NCBI RefSeq assembly: GCF_025398155.2
Contig: NZ_CP104562.2
Span: forward strand, 1,736,001 to 1,800,000
Direction of reading: 5' to 3'
Source of the DNA: Roseateles amylovorans
GTDB taxonomy: Bacteria > Pseudomonadota > Gammaproteobacteria > Burkholderiales > Burkholderiaceae_C
Length of the DNA: 64,000 bases
The notes beneath the pieces were generated by a model. It was not told the origin of the DNA. It did not search any database and saw nothing but the letters and a program-made list of their open reading frames with translations. Every line of letters starts with the position of its first letter. Position 1 is the stretch's first letter. Of the stretch, positions 41,887 through 49,559 are shown piece by piece. The position numbers and the translations under genes were made by a program.

Positions 41887-43560
41887 TCAGGGCGTGTCGG
41901 GGCTGGGACGGTCCCTGCGCCATTCGCGAATGCCGAGTGTGGTGAGCATGGCTTCGACGGGATAGGGGAGCCGGCTTTCGGGTGCACGTCGCGAGGCGCC
42001 CGCACGCAGGCCGCGCTGGAAGTCCTGATTGTTGTGGCGATACTCCAGCGTCTGGAAGTAGGCATCGATGTGATTCGACAGATGCTTGTTCTCGGCACAC
42101 AGTGCGATCAGGCGGGCCGTGGCGGGTGATTCCTTGCCGAGTTCGAATTCCACCATGTTCGCCCAGGTCAGCGCGGCAATGGCGTTGGCACGGTCCCGGT
42201 CGGGCCAACTGCGAATGTCCTCCAGCATCTGCTCCGCCGTGGGGGATTTCAGCCGCTCCAGCATTTGACCGCCGCGTTGGGTCACCACATCGCGATGCAC
42301 GATCACGGCGCGTGCGAACTCCAACGGGACTTGGCTTTGGGCGCGGCTCTGCCGTCTCTCGTTGAGCAGCGAACGCAGCGGCATGTTGCGCAACCGCTCC
42401 AGGTCCTCTCGAAGCGCCTGCTGCTCGGCCGGTGTGTCCAGCGTCCCGGTCGCCGGTCGCAGCGGGTCGAACATCGCGCGGGTGTCGCGCGACATGTTTT
42501 GCAGGTTGCGCTGTGGCCCGTCCATGCGTGCCCAAGGTGTGCCGAGGGATCGCTCGGGTGTGGCCGGCTGGTCCGGATCCTCGACGTCGTACGCCAGGTC
42601 CGAGTGCACCGAACTGTTGGAGACGGTCGAGGCATTCGAATTCAGCGCGCTCAATGGGGCGTGAGCGCCCGGATCCGACGGCAGACGCCGGGCGTCGAAC
42701 GGGTTGACCGCGGGCGAACGCGCCAGTGCCATGCGTGTCGGCGGTGTGGGCGTGGTGTAGGCAGCGTGCGGATCCAGCGGGGAGGCCAGGGTGCGTGTGA
42801 GCGCGGCATGGGCTCTGGACGGTTCCGTGCTGGGGGCCGACGTGCCGCCAGGCCCCACGCCTGGTGTGCGGATCAGTGGTTGATGCGCGGGCTGCGTTGG
42901 CAACGGCGTGGCGGCAGAGCGTTCCTCCAGCGCGACGGCGGGCGTGCGTCTCAACAGCGGATGAGCGGGTCGAGTGGTGCCGGGATGGTCGCTGCCGGAG
43001 CGCGCTTGGCCGGGTGCCTGAGCCACACGGCGGCCCAACGGCGGGTGCTGTCGGCCCAGCGGCGCCGACGCGGCCGATGCAGGAGACGATGTCAAGGGTG
43101 TGTGGGCACGTGCAGGGGCGGTTGCATCACCTGAATCGGGCCGCACTGCCAAGGTGCGTGTCAGCGCGGCGCGTGATGGTGCTGGGCGTGACGGTGCATT
43201 GGCCTCCAGGAGCGCGTGCAAGGCCACACCGCGTCGCGTGTTGGGGGCCCCGGCGGTGGGCTGGGCGGCCCGTGCCCTGTGCATGCGCTCATGCGTGGCA
43301 CCTCGCCGAAAGATCGGGTGCGAAGCTTCCGCCAGCGCTGAGGCCGAGTCGGGCACGGTGAGCTCGCGGTGATGTTCCCGTCTCGATGCCTGCGTGCCCG
43401 CCTCGGCCGCTGAAGAATTGGGAACGGGCGATTCCGCCTGGCCATTCCGACCCGCCTCATCCGCAGGGACGGCAGGTGCGGATGACTCGGCGGCTGCGGC
43501 CTGGGTCGGCGTGTCGAGGTCCGGTGACTGAGCGCCGGATCGATGGGGTTGAAGGTACAT
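41887..43560 (-). CDS. Repeat-containing protein of unknown family, possible secreted effector
   Basis: A 557-residue protein with no signal peptide or membrane segment. Residues 1-80 are Ala/Ser/Pro-rich and look disordered. Residues ~80-312 hold about nine copies of a degenerate motif close to PAHPLLRRTPAV, beginning near 81, 128, 151, 170, 197, 223, 248, 274 and 298, with a spacing of roughly 24-27 residues in the best part. Examples are RPAHPLLRRTPAVAL, QPAHQPLIRTPGVGP and SRAHAALTRTLASPL. Residues 330-557 are charged and predicted helical (LREDLERLRNMPLRSLLNER, MLEDIRSWPDRDRANAIAAL). I recognise no known domain. It is divergent from the gene at 43943. The N-terminal composition resembles type III secretion signals, but I found no convincing hrp-type promoter box. 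The coding call is supported by the long frame and third-position GC. Confidence 0.7.
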   Translation of the reverse strand: MYLQPHRSGAQSPDLDTPTQAAAAESSAPAVPADEAGRNGQAESPVPNSSAAEAGTQASRREHHRELTVPDSASALAEASHPIFRRGATHERMHRARAAQPTAGAPNTRRGVALHALLEANAPSRPAPSRAALTRTLAVRPDSGDATAPARAHTPLTSSPASAASAPLGRQHPPLGRRVAQAPGQARSGSDHPGTTRPAHPLLRRTPAVALEERSAATPLPTQPAHQPLIRTPGVGPGGTSAPSTEPSRAHAALTRTLASPLDPHAAYTTPTPPTRMALARSPAVNPFDARRLPSDPGAHAPLSALNSNASTVSNSSVHSDLAYDVEDPDQPATPERSLGTPWARMDGPQRNLQNMSRDTRAMFDPLRPATGTLDTPAEQQALREDLERLRNMPLRSLLNERRQSRAQSQVPLEFARAVIVHRDVVTQRGGQMLERLKSPTAEQMLEDIRSWPDRDRANAIAALTWANMVEFELGKESPATARLIALCAENKHLSNHIDAYFQTLEYRHNNQDFQRGLRAGASRRAPESRLPYPVEAMLTTLGIREWRRDRPSPDTP

Positions 43561-43582
43561 GGACGACGGCTCCGGGGTTGGC

Positions 43583-43849
43583 TCAATGGCCGATCAGTGC
43601 CGACCTTTCTGCCAGGGTTCGTAGGAGCTGAACGGTCATTCCGTCAGCCGTTCCGCGCGATCGGGCCGCATCGCCATAGGTCCACCCGGAGGCCTCCGAC
43701 CCGGAAGCGCCACCATGATGGCGGGTGTTTGAGGCGGCGCGATCCACTGGTGGCGCGGTCGCTGGGGAGGCGCGGGTGGCCGTCAGGTGGCCCCGCTGAA
43801 CGACTTTGGCGGATGGCCGCTCGGGAGCGCCTGTGAGGCGAGGTGTCAT
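43583..43849 (-). CDS. Possible small protein or frameshifted remnant upstream of the repeat gene
   Basis: An 88-residue frame ending 22 bases before the start of the repeat protein, on the same strand but in a different frame. It is basic and Ala/Ser/Thr-rich. Residues 19-32 (QRGHLTATRASPAT) resemble the repeat motif of the downstream protein. It could be an upstream gene of the same operon, an out-of-frame N-terminal part, or chance. No strong ribosome binding site is visible. Confidence 0.3.
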   Translation of the reverse strand: MTPRLTGAPERPSAKVVQRGHLTATRASPATAPPVDRAASNTRHHGGASGSEASGWTYGDAARSRGTADGMTVQLLRTLAERSALIGH

Positions 43850-43942
43850 GGTGGAACTTGCCAGACAAGGGCCGGACTGACCTCCGTTCGTCGACCCCTT
43901 CGGTCGGCTCAGCGCCGCCTTGGCGCAACGCAGGAGGCCATC

Positions 43943-45724
43943 GTGAATCCACTCGCCGCATCCCGCTCCATGCCCTCCTGGGCCGCCTCCAGCGATCAGG
44001 CAGATTCACGGACTGACGCGGGGCCGGCCGCCGAGCCCCGCGAGCGACCGCGCCGAGCCACCCTGGGATGCCTGGAGGAACTCGACGCCACCGCGCTGCT
44101 GACCGTCGAAGCGCGATGGTTAGGGGCGGTGGGTCGGTCGTCCGTCACGACGCCGCAGCGCGCTCCTTTCGTGAATGTGCTGCAGGGCTTGCAGGCCGAA
44201 CTGCAGCAGATTGAGGATGGCTTGCGCCAGTCGGCTCCCGCCGAAGTGGACGCCCTGGCCGACATGGCGCTCGCCGTTTGCGAGGAGGGTGTCCCGGCGG
44301 CGCGGGCCGCGCATCCCCAGGGGCCCGCGCGCGAGGTGCTGGAGTTGATGGTGCTGCATCTGCCAGCCGCATCCGGCGGCGCCACGCCAAGGGATCGCTC
44401 GATGGCGCTGCTGTCGCTGCTGACGCGCCTGCTGCGCGTGGTTAACGGAACCGGCACCGCCGTGGCCCAGAACCGGTTCGAGAGCGACGCTGCCCGCTGG
44501 GCCGCGAACCTCACCAACGCCAGCATCCACACCGGTCTGATCGTGGCGGTGACCACCACGCTGCGGCAGTTGCTGGGCTTCGCGCTGGAGCGCGCGATGA
44601 CGATCGGAGAGCTGTCGGACACCGCGCGTCACGCCATCGGCGCGTCCTGCCTGCTGATCGGTCCGGCCCTGAACATCGCCGGCCTGATGCGGGATGAATG
44701 CCAGAACCGCGCCACCGCCGCCAGTCGGCTCGCGCGCGTGTCGATGCTGTTGTTGTCGGCTTGCGGGCTGTGCGTGGCTGCGCTGGTCGGGCATCCACCG
44801 GTGATGGCCAGCCGGATGAGCAGTTTCGGCTTGCAGATGCTGAGCTATTGCATCGCTCGGGAGACCGCCCAGCTGTTCTTCCCATTGACCGGCAATTCGC
44901 CAGTGCGCCTGGGGGGCACGGTCATCGGTGCCGGCGCCTATGGTGTGGGTCAGACCGTGACCGGAATGGGCATGGATGCGTGGGCGCCGCGCTCGGGCGC
45001 GGGCTGGGTGATGGCCGAAGCGGCCCGCGCGCCGCGGGGCACCTCGCCGCTGGACAGCGCGGCGCATTGGTTCATCCAGGCGGCCGACGGGGCATCCGGG
45101 CTCGCCTCCACCCCGTCCCGCCTCGGCGACCAGGTGCGAGCGGCGGTGCAACGCATGGCGCCGCATCTGCCGCACGACCTGCTGAGAGGCGGGCTGAACG
45201 CGGGCGGCGAAGTGCTGGACGTCCTGTTCATGCCGATCGCCACCCATCTTCTCGCGCAGCGGGAGCAGCGCCAGCGGGCCGCCGTGGATGTCGCCTGCGG
45301 CCGGGCGCCCCGACCGAGGGTCGAGCCCCTGCGGCTGACGCTTCGGGCCCGCTGGCCGGACCGCAACACGGTCACGGACCAGTGCCTGCTGGGCTTGGCC
45401 CAACGAACCTCGGCCTTCGAGACCATCATGGCGGGCGCGTTGGCGGTGGATTCGGCCCTGCAAGGCACCGGCCTGTCGGCGGGCCATCAGTCGTTGATCG
45501 TGAATGCGACGGTGGGCGCGTTGGCGGCCTCGATCTACCTGCCCTTCGTCTACACCTATCGGCGTGAGGCGCCGCCTTCACTGGCACCCTGGCTGCATCG
45601 GCCCGAGGGCGCTGAATTGCGGCATCGATGGCCGGGCGGGGAGCCGGAAGCCGTCGTGCGCCGCGAGGATGCGGGGCCTGCCAAAGCACCTGAGCGACCG
45701 ACAAGCTCGCGCGAAAACCCATAG
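43943..45724 (+). CDS. Protein of unknown family with several hydrophobic segments, possible effector
   Basis: A 593-residue protein starting at a GTG with AGGAGG six bases upstream; the frame is open further back to 43787 without a comparable site. The first 40 residues are Ser/Ala/Pro/Arg-rich without a signal peptide. Hydrophobic segments suitable for membrane helices lie near residues 196-214, 231-248, 266-288, 324-343 and 518-537. The middle of the protein is Ala/Arg-rich. A disordered N-terminus without a Sec signal plus internal hydrophobic helices is a pattern found in type III effectors and translocators, but this is inference. It is divergent from the repeat protein with a 382-base shared upstream region. 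I recognise no domain. Confidence 0.75.
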   Translation: MNPLAASRSMPSWAASSDQADSRTDAGPAAEPRERPRRATLGCLEELDATALLTVEARWLGAVGRSSVTTPQRAPFVNVLQGLQAELQQIEDGLRQSAPAEVDALADMALAVCEEGVPAARAAHPQGPAREVLELMVLHLPAASGGATPRDRSMALLSLLTRLLRVVNGTGTAVAQNRFESDAARWAANLTNASIHTGLIVAVTTTLRQLLGFALERAMTIGELSDTARHAIGASCLLIGPALNIAGLMRDECQNRATAASRLARVSMLLLSACGLCVAALVGHPPVMASRMSSFGLQMLSYCIARETAQLFFPLTGNSPVRLGGTVIGAGAYGVGQTVTGMGMDAWAPRSGAGWVMAEAARAPRGTSPLDSAAHWFIQAADGASGLASTPSRLGDQVRAAVQRMAPHLPHDLLRGGLNAGGEVLDVLFMPIATHLLAQREQRQRAAVDVACGRAPRPRVEPLRLTLRARWPDRNTVTDQCLLGLAQRTSAFETIMAGALAVDSALQGTGLSAGHQSLIVNATVGALAASIYLPFVYTYRREAPPSLAPWLHRPEGAELRHRWPGGEPEAVVRREDAGPAKAPERPTSSRENP

Positions 45725-45788
45725 CCCCGCCATCGGTGAACGCCGTGAGCGAGGGGGATGTCGTGGCGAAAGGAGGGTGTGGGACAGG

Positions 45789-45863
45789 TGGAGCGGGCGA
45801 AGGGAGTCGAACCCTCGTCATTGGCTTGGGAAGCCAAGGTAATAGCCGTTATACGACGCCCGC
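45789..45863 (-). tRNA. tRNA-Gly (CCC)
   Basis: A 75-base cloverleaf on the minus strand: acceptor GCGGGCG pairs CGCCCGC, the anticodon stem is TTGGC/GCCAA and the loop TTCCCAA gives anticodon CCC, reading GGG codons. The T-arm GGGTTCGACTCCC and an encoded CCA are present. It lies 65 bases past the end of the unknown gene at 43943-45724. Confidence 0.95.
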
Positions 45864-46049
45864 TCAGGGCTGGTTCGGCGCGCGTGCCGTCACGGCTCGC
45901 GGCGAAGGCACGCAGTGTAGCGCGACGGGAGGGCAGTTCCATCCTCCCCGCAACCTGCTTGCAATGGGCGCGCTGCGACCTCGTGCGGGACCCGGTTGTC
46001 CGAATCGTGTTGCAATGCTGAACGTTTCCTGAACGAGACCTTTCAATCC

Positions 46050-47294
46050 ATGTCTGCCGCCGCTCCGATCGCCACGCCCGAGTCCTCTGACGCGCCGGTG
46101 CCGCCCGGCGCGCACACCGGCTGGGCCTTGCTGGCGCTGGCGATCGGTGGCTTTGCGATCGGCACCACCGAATTCGCGGCGATGAGTCTGGTGCCCTTTT
46201 TCGCGCCGGATCTGGGCATCGATGCACCGGCCGCCGGCCATGTGATCAGTGCCTATGCGCTGGGGGTGGTGGTCGGCGCGCCGCTGTTGGCGGTGCTTGG
46301 CGCCAAGGTGCCCCGGCGGACGTTGCTGATCCTGCTGATGCTGGGATTCGCCATCGGCAATGGGTTGAGCGCGCTGGCCCCCGGTTATCACGCGATGCTG
46401 CTGTTCCGCTTCCTGAGCGGGCTGCCGCATGGGGCGTACTTCGGCGTGGCGGCGCTGGTGGCGGCGTCGATGGTTGCGCCGGCGCGGCGCGCGCAGGCGG
46501 TCAGCCTGGTGATGCTGGGCTTGACGGTGGCCACCATCGTCGGTGTGCCGCTCGCCAATGCCTTGGGCCAATGGGCCGGCTGGCGCTGGGGCTTTGGCGT
46601 GGTGACCGTGATGGCGCTGCTCACGGCCGCGCTGGTTGCCCTGCATGCACCGCGCGACCCCGTTCGTGCGGGCGCGAGCGCCATGCGTGAGCTGGGTGCG
46701 CTGGCCCGTGGTCAGGTCTGGCTGACGCTGGGCATCGCCACGATCGGTTTCGGCGGCATGTTCGCGGTCTATACCTACCTCGGCTCCACGCTGCTGGAAG
46801 TCACCGGCACCGGCCCGGGCATGTTGCCGGTGGTCCTGAGCGTGTTCGGCATGGGCATGACCGCCGGGACCCTGGGCGCGGCCTGGGCGGCGGATCGGGC
46901 CTTGATGCCCACCGTCGGCGGGCTGCTGCTGTGGAGCGCCTTGTCGCTGGGCCTGTACCCGTTTGCGGCCGGCAACCTGTGGACGCTGCTGCTGGTGGTC
47001 TTCATGATCGGCTGCAGCGGCGGTTTGGGTGCGGTGCTGCAGACGCGGCTGATGGATGTGGCCGGCGATGCGCAGACACTGGCCGCCGCGCTCAACCACT
47101 CGGCCTTCAATGCGGCCAATGCGCTCGGACCTTGGCTGGGCGGGCTGACGATCGCGGCCGGTTATGGCTGGACGTCCACCGGCTGGGTCGGCGTGGTGCT
47201 GGCCTTCGGCGGGCTGGCGATCTGGGCGGTGTCGCTGGCGGTGGATCGGTCCCGCGCACGCGCGGCGGTGCGAAGCCCTGACGCTCGCGTCTGA
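46050..47294 (+). CDS. MFS transporter, drug:H+ antiporter-1 type (AraJ/YdhP-like)
   Basis: A 414-residue inner-membrane transporter with 12 predicted helices. TM1 carries the DHA1/AraJ signature GGFAIGTTEFAAMSLVPFFA. The loop between TM2 and TM3 is LGAKVPRRTLL, the MFS GxxxxxRR-type motif A. TM4 (LLFRFLSGLPHGAYFG) and TM5 (GVPLANALGQWAGWRWGF, antiporter motif C-like) are clear. Relatives export arabinose-like sugars or drugs; the substrate cannot be told. The ATG at 46050 is chosen (MSAAAPIATPESS); no strong ribosome binding site is seen. Confidence 0.9.
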   Translation: MSAAAPIATPESSDAPVPPGAHTGWALLALAIGGFAIGTTEFAAMSLVPFFAPDLGIDAPAAGHVISAYALGVVVGAPLLAVLGAKVPRRTLLILLMLGFAIGNGLSALAPGYHAMLLFRFLSGLPHGAYFGVAALVAASMVAPARRAQAVSLVMLGLTVATIVGVPLANALGQWAGWRWGFGVVTVMALLTAALVALHAPRDPVRAGASAMRELGALARGQVWLTLGIATIGFGGMFAVYTYLGSTLLEVTGTGPGMLPVVLSVFGMGMTAGTLGAAWAADRALMPTVGGLLLWSALSLGLYPFAAGNLWTLLLVVFMIGCSGGLGAVLQTRLMDVAGDAQTLAAALNHSAFNAANALGPWLGGLTIAAGYGWTSTGWVGVVLAFGGLAIWAVSLAVDRSRARAAVRSPDARV

Positions 47295-47465
47295 TCCCTT
47301 CTGCGGGAAATCCCGCGTGCGGTGATAATCCCGCGCTTCACTCGGTCCCCTGCGTGTCGGGCCCTCCGGGAGGCTCCGGAAGTTGCCGAGAAATGGGCAA
47401 ATGGGCAAGCAGGGCGGGGACCGTGGCTCAAGCGCCAGTCGCGGCGCTTTCTGGAGAATCTGCAC

Positions 47466-48383
47466 ATGGCCGACTGGCTGCCGCCGACGCGTTATTGGGT
47501 GCTGGCGATCTTCATCGCCTCGGCCTTGTATGCCCACTTCCGGGGCCGGGTTCGCTTCAAGCTGGCCCGCGCGCTCACCGATTTCACGGTGCTCATCTCG
47601 CCGATCAATGCGGTGATGTACCTGTTCTCACGCGCGCCGGCCACGCCCTACCTCAAGACCGAGGAATTCAAGGAACTCGCCCTGCTGCGCGAGAACTGGC
47701 AGTTGATCCGCGAAGAGGCGCTCAAGCTCAACGACGAGGGCTACATCAAGGCCGCGTCCGGCTACAACGACATCGGCTTCAATTCCTTCTTCCGCACCGG
47801 CTGGAAGCGCTTCTACCTGAAGTGGTATGACCGCGACATGGAATCGGCGCAGTCGCTTTGCCCGAAGACGGTCGAACTGCTGCGCCGCATTCCCACGGTG
47901 AAGGCGGCGATGTTCGCGTCCCTGCCGCCGGGGGCTCGCCTGGTGCGCCATCGCGATCCGTATGCCGGCTCGCTGCGCTACCACCTGGGCCTGACCACCC
48001 CCAACGACCCGGGCTGCTTCATCGAGGTCGACGGCCAGCGCTATCACTGGCGCGATGGAGAGGACGTCATGTTCGACGAAACCTTCATCCATTACGCCGA
48101 GAACACCACCGACCAGCAACGGGTAATCCTGTTCTGTGATGTGGAGCGTCCGCTGTACTTCGCGCCGACCCGTTGGCTGAACCGCTGGTTCGGCAAGCTG
48201 GTGATGACGGCCGCGGCCACCCAGAACCTGGAGAGCGAACCGATCGGCGGGCTCAACAAGTTCTTCTATCACGCGTACAAGGTTCGGATCTTCTTCAAAG
48301 CCTTCAAGGCCAAGTCGCGCCTGGGCTACTACGTGGTGAAGTGGGCGCTGATTCTGGGCATCCTGGCGGCGATCTTTATCTGA
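47466..48383 (+). CDS. Aspartyl/asparaginyl beta-hydroxylase family dioxygenase, LpxO-like
   Basis: A 305-residue Fe(II)/2-oxoglutarate enzyme with an N-terminal membrane helix (WVLAIFIASALYAHF) and a hydrophobic C-terminal helix (WALILGILAAIFI). The metal-binding set is visible as HRDPYAGSLRYHLGL (His and Asp), then FIHYAENTTDQQRVILFCD (second His and the 2-oxoglutarate Arg). The membrane anchors and layout match LpxO, which 2-hydroxylates lipid A acyl chains at the inner membrane. GGAG precedes the ATG. The frame is open upstream to 47322, but that part is not convincing protein. Confidence 0.87.
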   Translation: MADWLPPTRYWVLAIFIASALYAHFRGRVRFKLARALTDFTVLISPINAVMYLFSRAPATPYLKTEEFKELALLRENWQLIREEALKLNDEGYIKAASGYNDIGFNSFFRTGWKRFYLKWYDRDMESAQSLCPKTVELLRRIPTVKAAMFASLPPGARLVRHRDPYAGSLRYHLGLTTPNDPGCFIEVDGQRYHWRDGEDVMFDETFIHYAENTTDQQRVILFCDVERPLYFAPTRWLNRWFGKLVMTAAATQNLESEPIGGLNKFFYHAYKVRIFFKAFKAKSRLGYYVVKWALILGILAAIFI

Positions 48384-48384
48384 G

Positions 48385-48424
48385 CGCCGGAACGCCGGAA
48401 CGCCGGAACGGCGGAACGGCGGAA
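48385..48424. repeat. Short tandem repeat, 8-base unit x5
   Basis: CGCCGGAA three times followed by CGGCGGAA twice, starting immediately after the hydroxylase stop codon. Confidence 0.95.
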
Positions 48425-48495
48425 TGGCGTCGGCACCATCAGAGGGCGTCAGTCCGCAGATGGGGGAGGACTCCGACGCCGAATGGGGCGTTCGA

Positions 48496-48534
48496 CATGA
48501 ACAAAGGCCGCGCAGTGCGCGGCCTTTGTTCATG
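48496..48534. terminator. Bidirectional terminator with an 18-bp perfect stem
   Basis: CATGAACAAAGGCCGCGC and its exact complement flank a 3-base loop (AGT). The GC core is bordered by AAAG/CTTT and TTGTT, so it can stop transcription from both the hydroxylase and the convergent dioxygenase gene. Confidence 0.85.
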
Positions 48535-48575
48535 TGCGAGCAGCCCGCCGGGGCGTCGTGGGTGGTCGGTCTGCC

Positions 48576-49436
48576 TCAGGCCGCCAGGGCCTGGACCAGG
48601 CGCAGCGCCTGCGGACCGAATGCATACGCGTCCATGCCCAGGCAGCCGAATGTGGCGCCTTGGTGGATGCGCTGCGGCTGGATCGTCAATCCGCCGGCGC
48701 CCGCCGCGACGTACCAAGGCAGCAGATGCTCGTCCGTGGGATGCATCAGGGCGGCATGCGGTGCCTGTTGGCGATAGTCGGCCAGCGCCTCCCAGTCCAG
48801 GGCCGCGCTGCGGTCTGCGATCCATTGCCGGAAGGCGTGGGATTCCGTCATCTCCACGGCATCCTCGGACGGCTGGCCCCGCATCAGCAGGTGCAGGTTG
48901 TGGGTGATGCTGCCGGTGGCCAAGACCAGCACCCCTTGCGCCGACAGCATTGGCAACTGCCCGCCCAGCGCCATGAGTTGGGCGGGTGTGGCGTGCGGCG
49001 TCAGCGCCAGCGGCAGCACCGGCACGTCGGCGTCGGGGTAGAGGTGGCGCATCGCCGTCCAGATGCCGTGATCCAGACCGCCGTGATCGATCACCGGCAA
49101 GGCGAGTGCGTCCGACAGCGTCTGAGCCAGCGCCGGGGCGCCGGGGGCGTCATAACGCAGGCGATAGAGCTCGGCGGGGAAACCGCCGAAGTCATAGATC
49201 GCCTCATGCTGGGCACCGCCCAGCAGCACCGCCTCGCGGGCGGTGGTGTGCGCGGAGATCGCCAGCACCGCCGTGGGGCGGCCCCAGTCGCGGTCCAGCG
49301 TACGGCCGAGATGCTGAAGGAACCGACCTGTCTGGCCCGGCTCCAGTGCGATCATCGGCGAGCCGTGGGACACGAAGAGCGCGGGGAAGCGGCGATCGAT
49401 GGCGGTCTCGCCAGGGCGGTGGTGGTTGGAATCCAT
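48576..49436 (-). CDS. ygiD: Extradiol ring-cleavage dioxygenase, 4,5-DOPA dioxygenase type
   Basis: A 286-residue class III (LigB-like) dioxygenase. Metal and catalytic His residues are visible in LFVSHGSPMIAL, ISAHTT, GLDHGIWTAM and MHPTDEHLLPW. E. coli YgiD cleaves L-DOPA at the 4,5 position to betalamic acid in vitro; the natural substrate is unclear. Length matches the family. The ATG at 49436 is chosen. It is divergent from the YbbP-type permease with 123 bases between. Confidence 0.9.
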   Translation of the reverse strand: MDSNHHRPGETAIDRRFPALFVSHGSPMIALEPGQTGRFLQHLGRTLDRDWGRPTAVLAISAHTTAREAVLLGGAQHEAIYDFGGFPAELYRLRYDAPGAPALAQTLSDALALPVIDHGGLDHGIWTAMRHLYPDADVPVLPLALTPHATPAQLMALGGQLPMLSAQGVLVLATGSITHNLHLLMRGQPSEDAVEMTESHAFRQWIADRSAALDWEALADYRQQAPHAALMHPTDEHLLPWYVAAGAGGLTIQPQRIHQGATFGCLGMDAYAFGPQALRLVQALAA

Positions 49437-49559
49437 GCCCGAATTAAGCCCTTGCCACGAACGCCATCATGAAAACCGCTTGCATGGTCTGTTCAACTGG
49501 CTTGCACGACCGCAGTGGCGTGTCGCACGCGCGGGCACGTCCTTCGCTACAGTGCGGGC

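Noticed and set aside
42265..43134. 289-codon plus-strand frame opposite the repeat protein
   Set aside because: Cys/Arg/Gly-rich without start signals; the minus-strand frame is longer and has regular repeats with conserved residues.
43618..43643. TTCG...TTCC pair resembling an hrp/PIP-type box upstream of the possible effectors
   Set aside because: The second half is TTCC and the spacing is one base too long; no second match nearby supports it.
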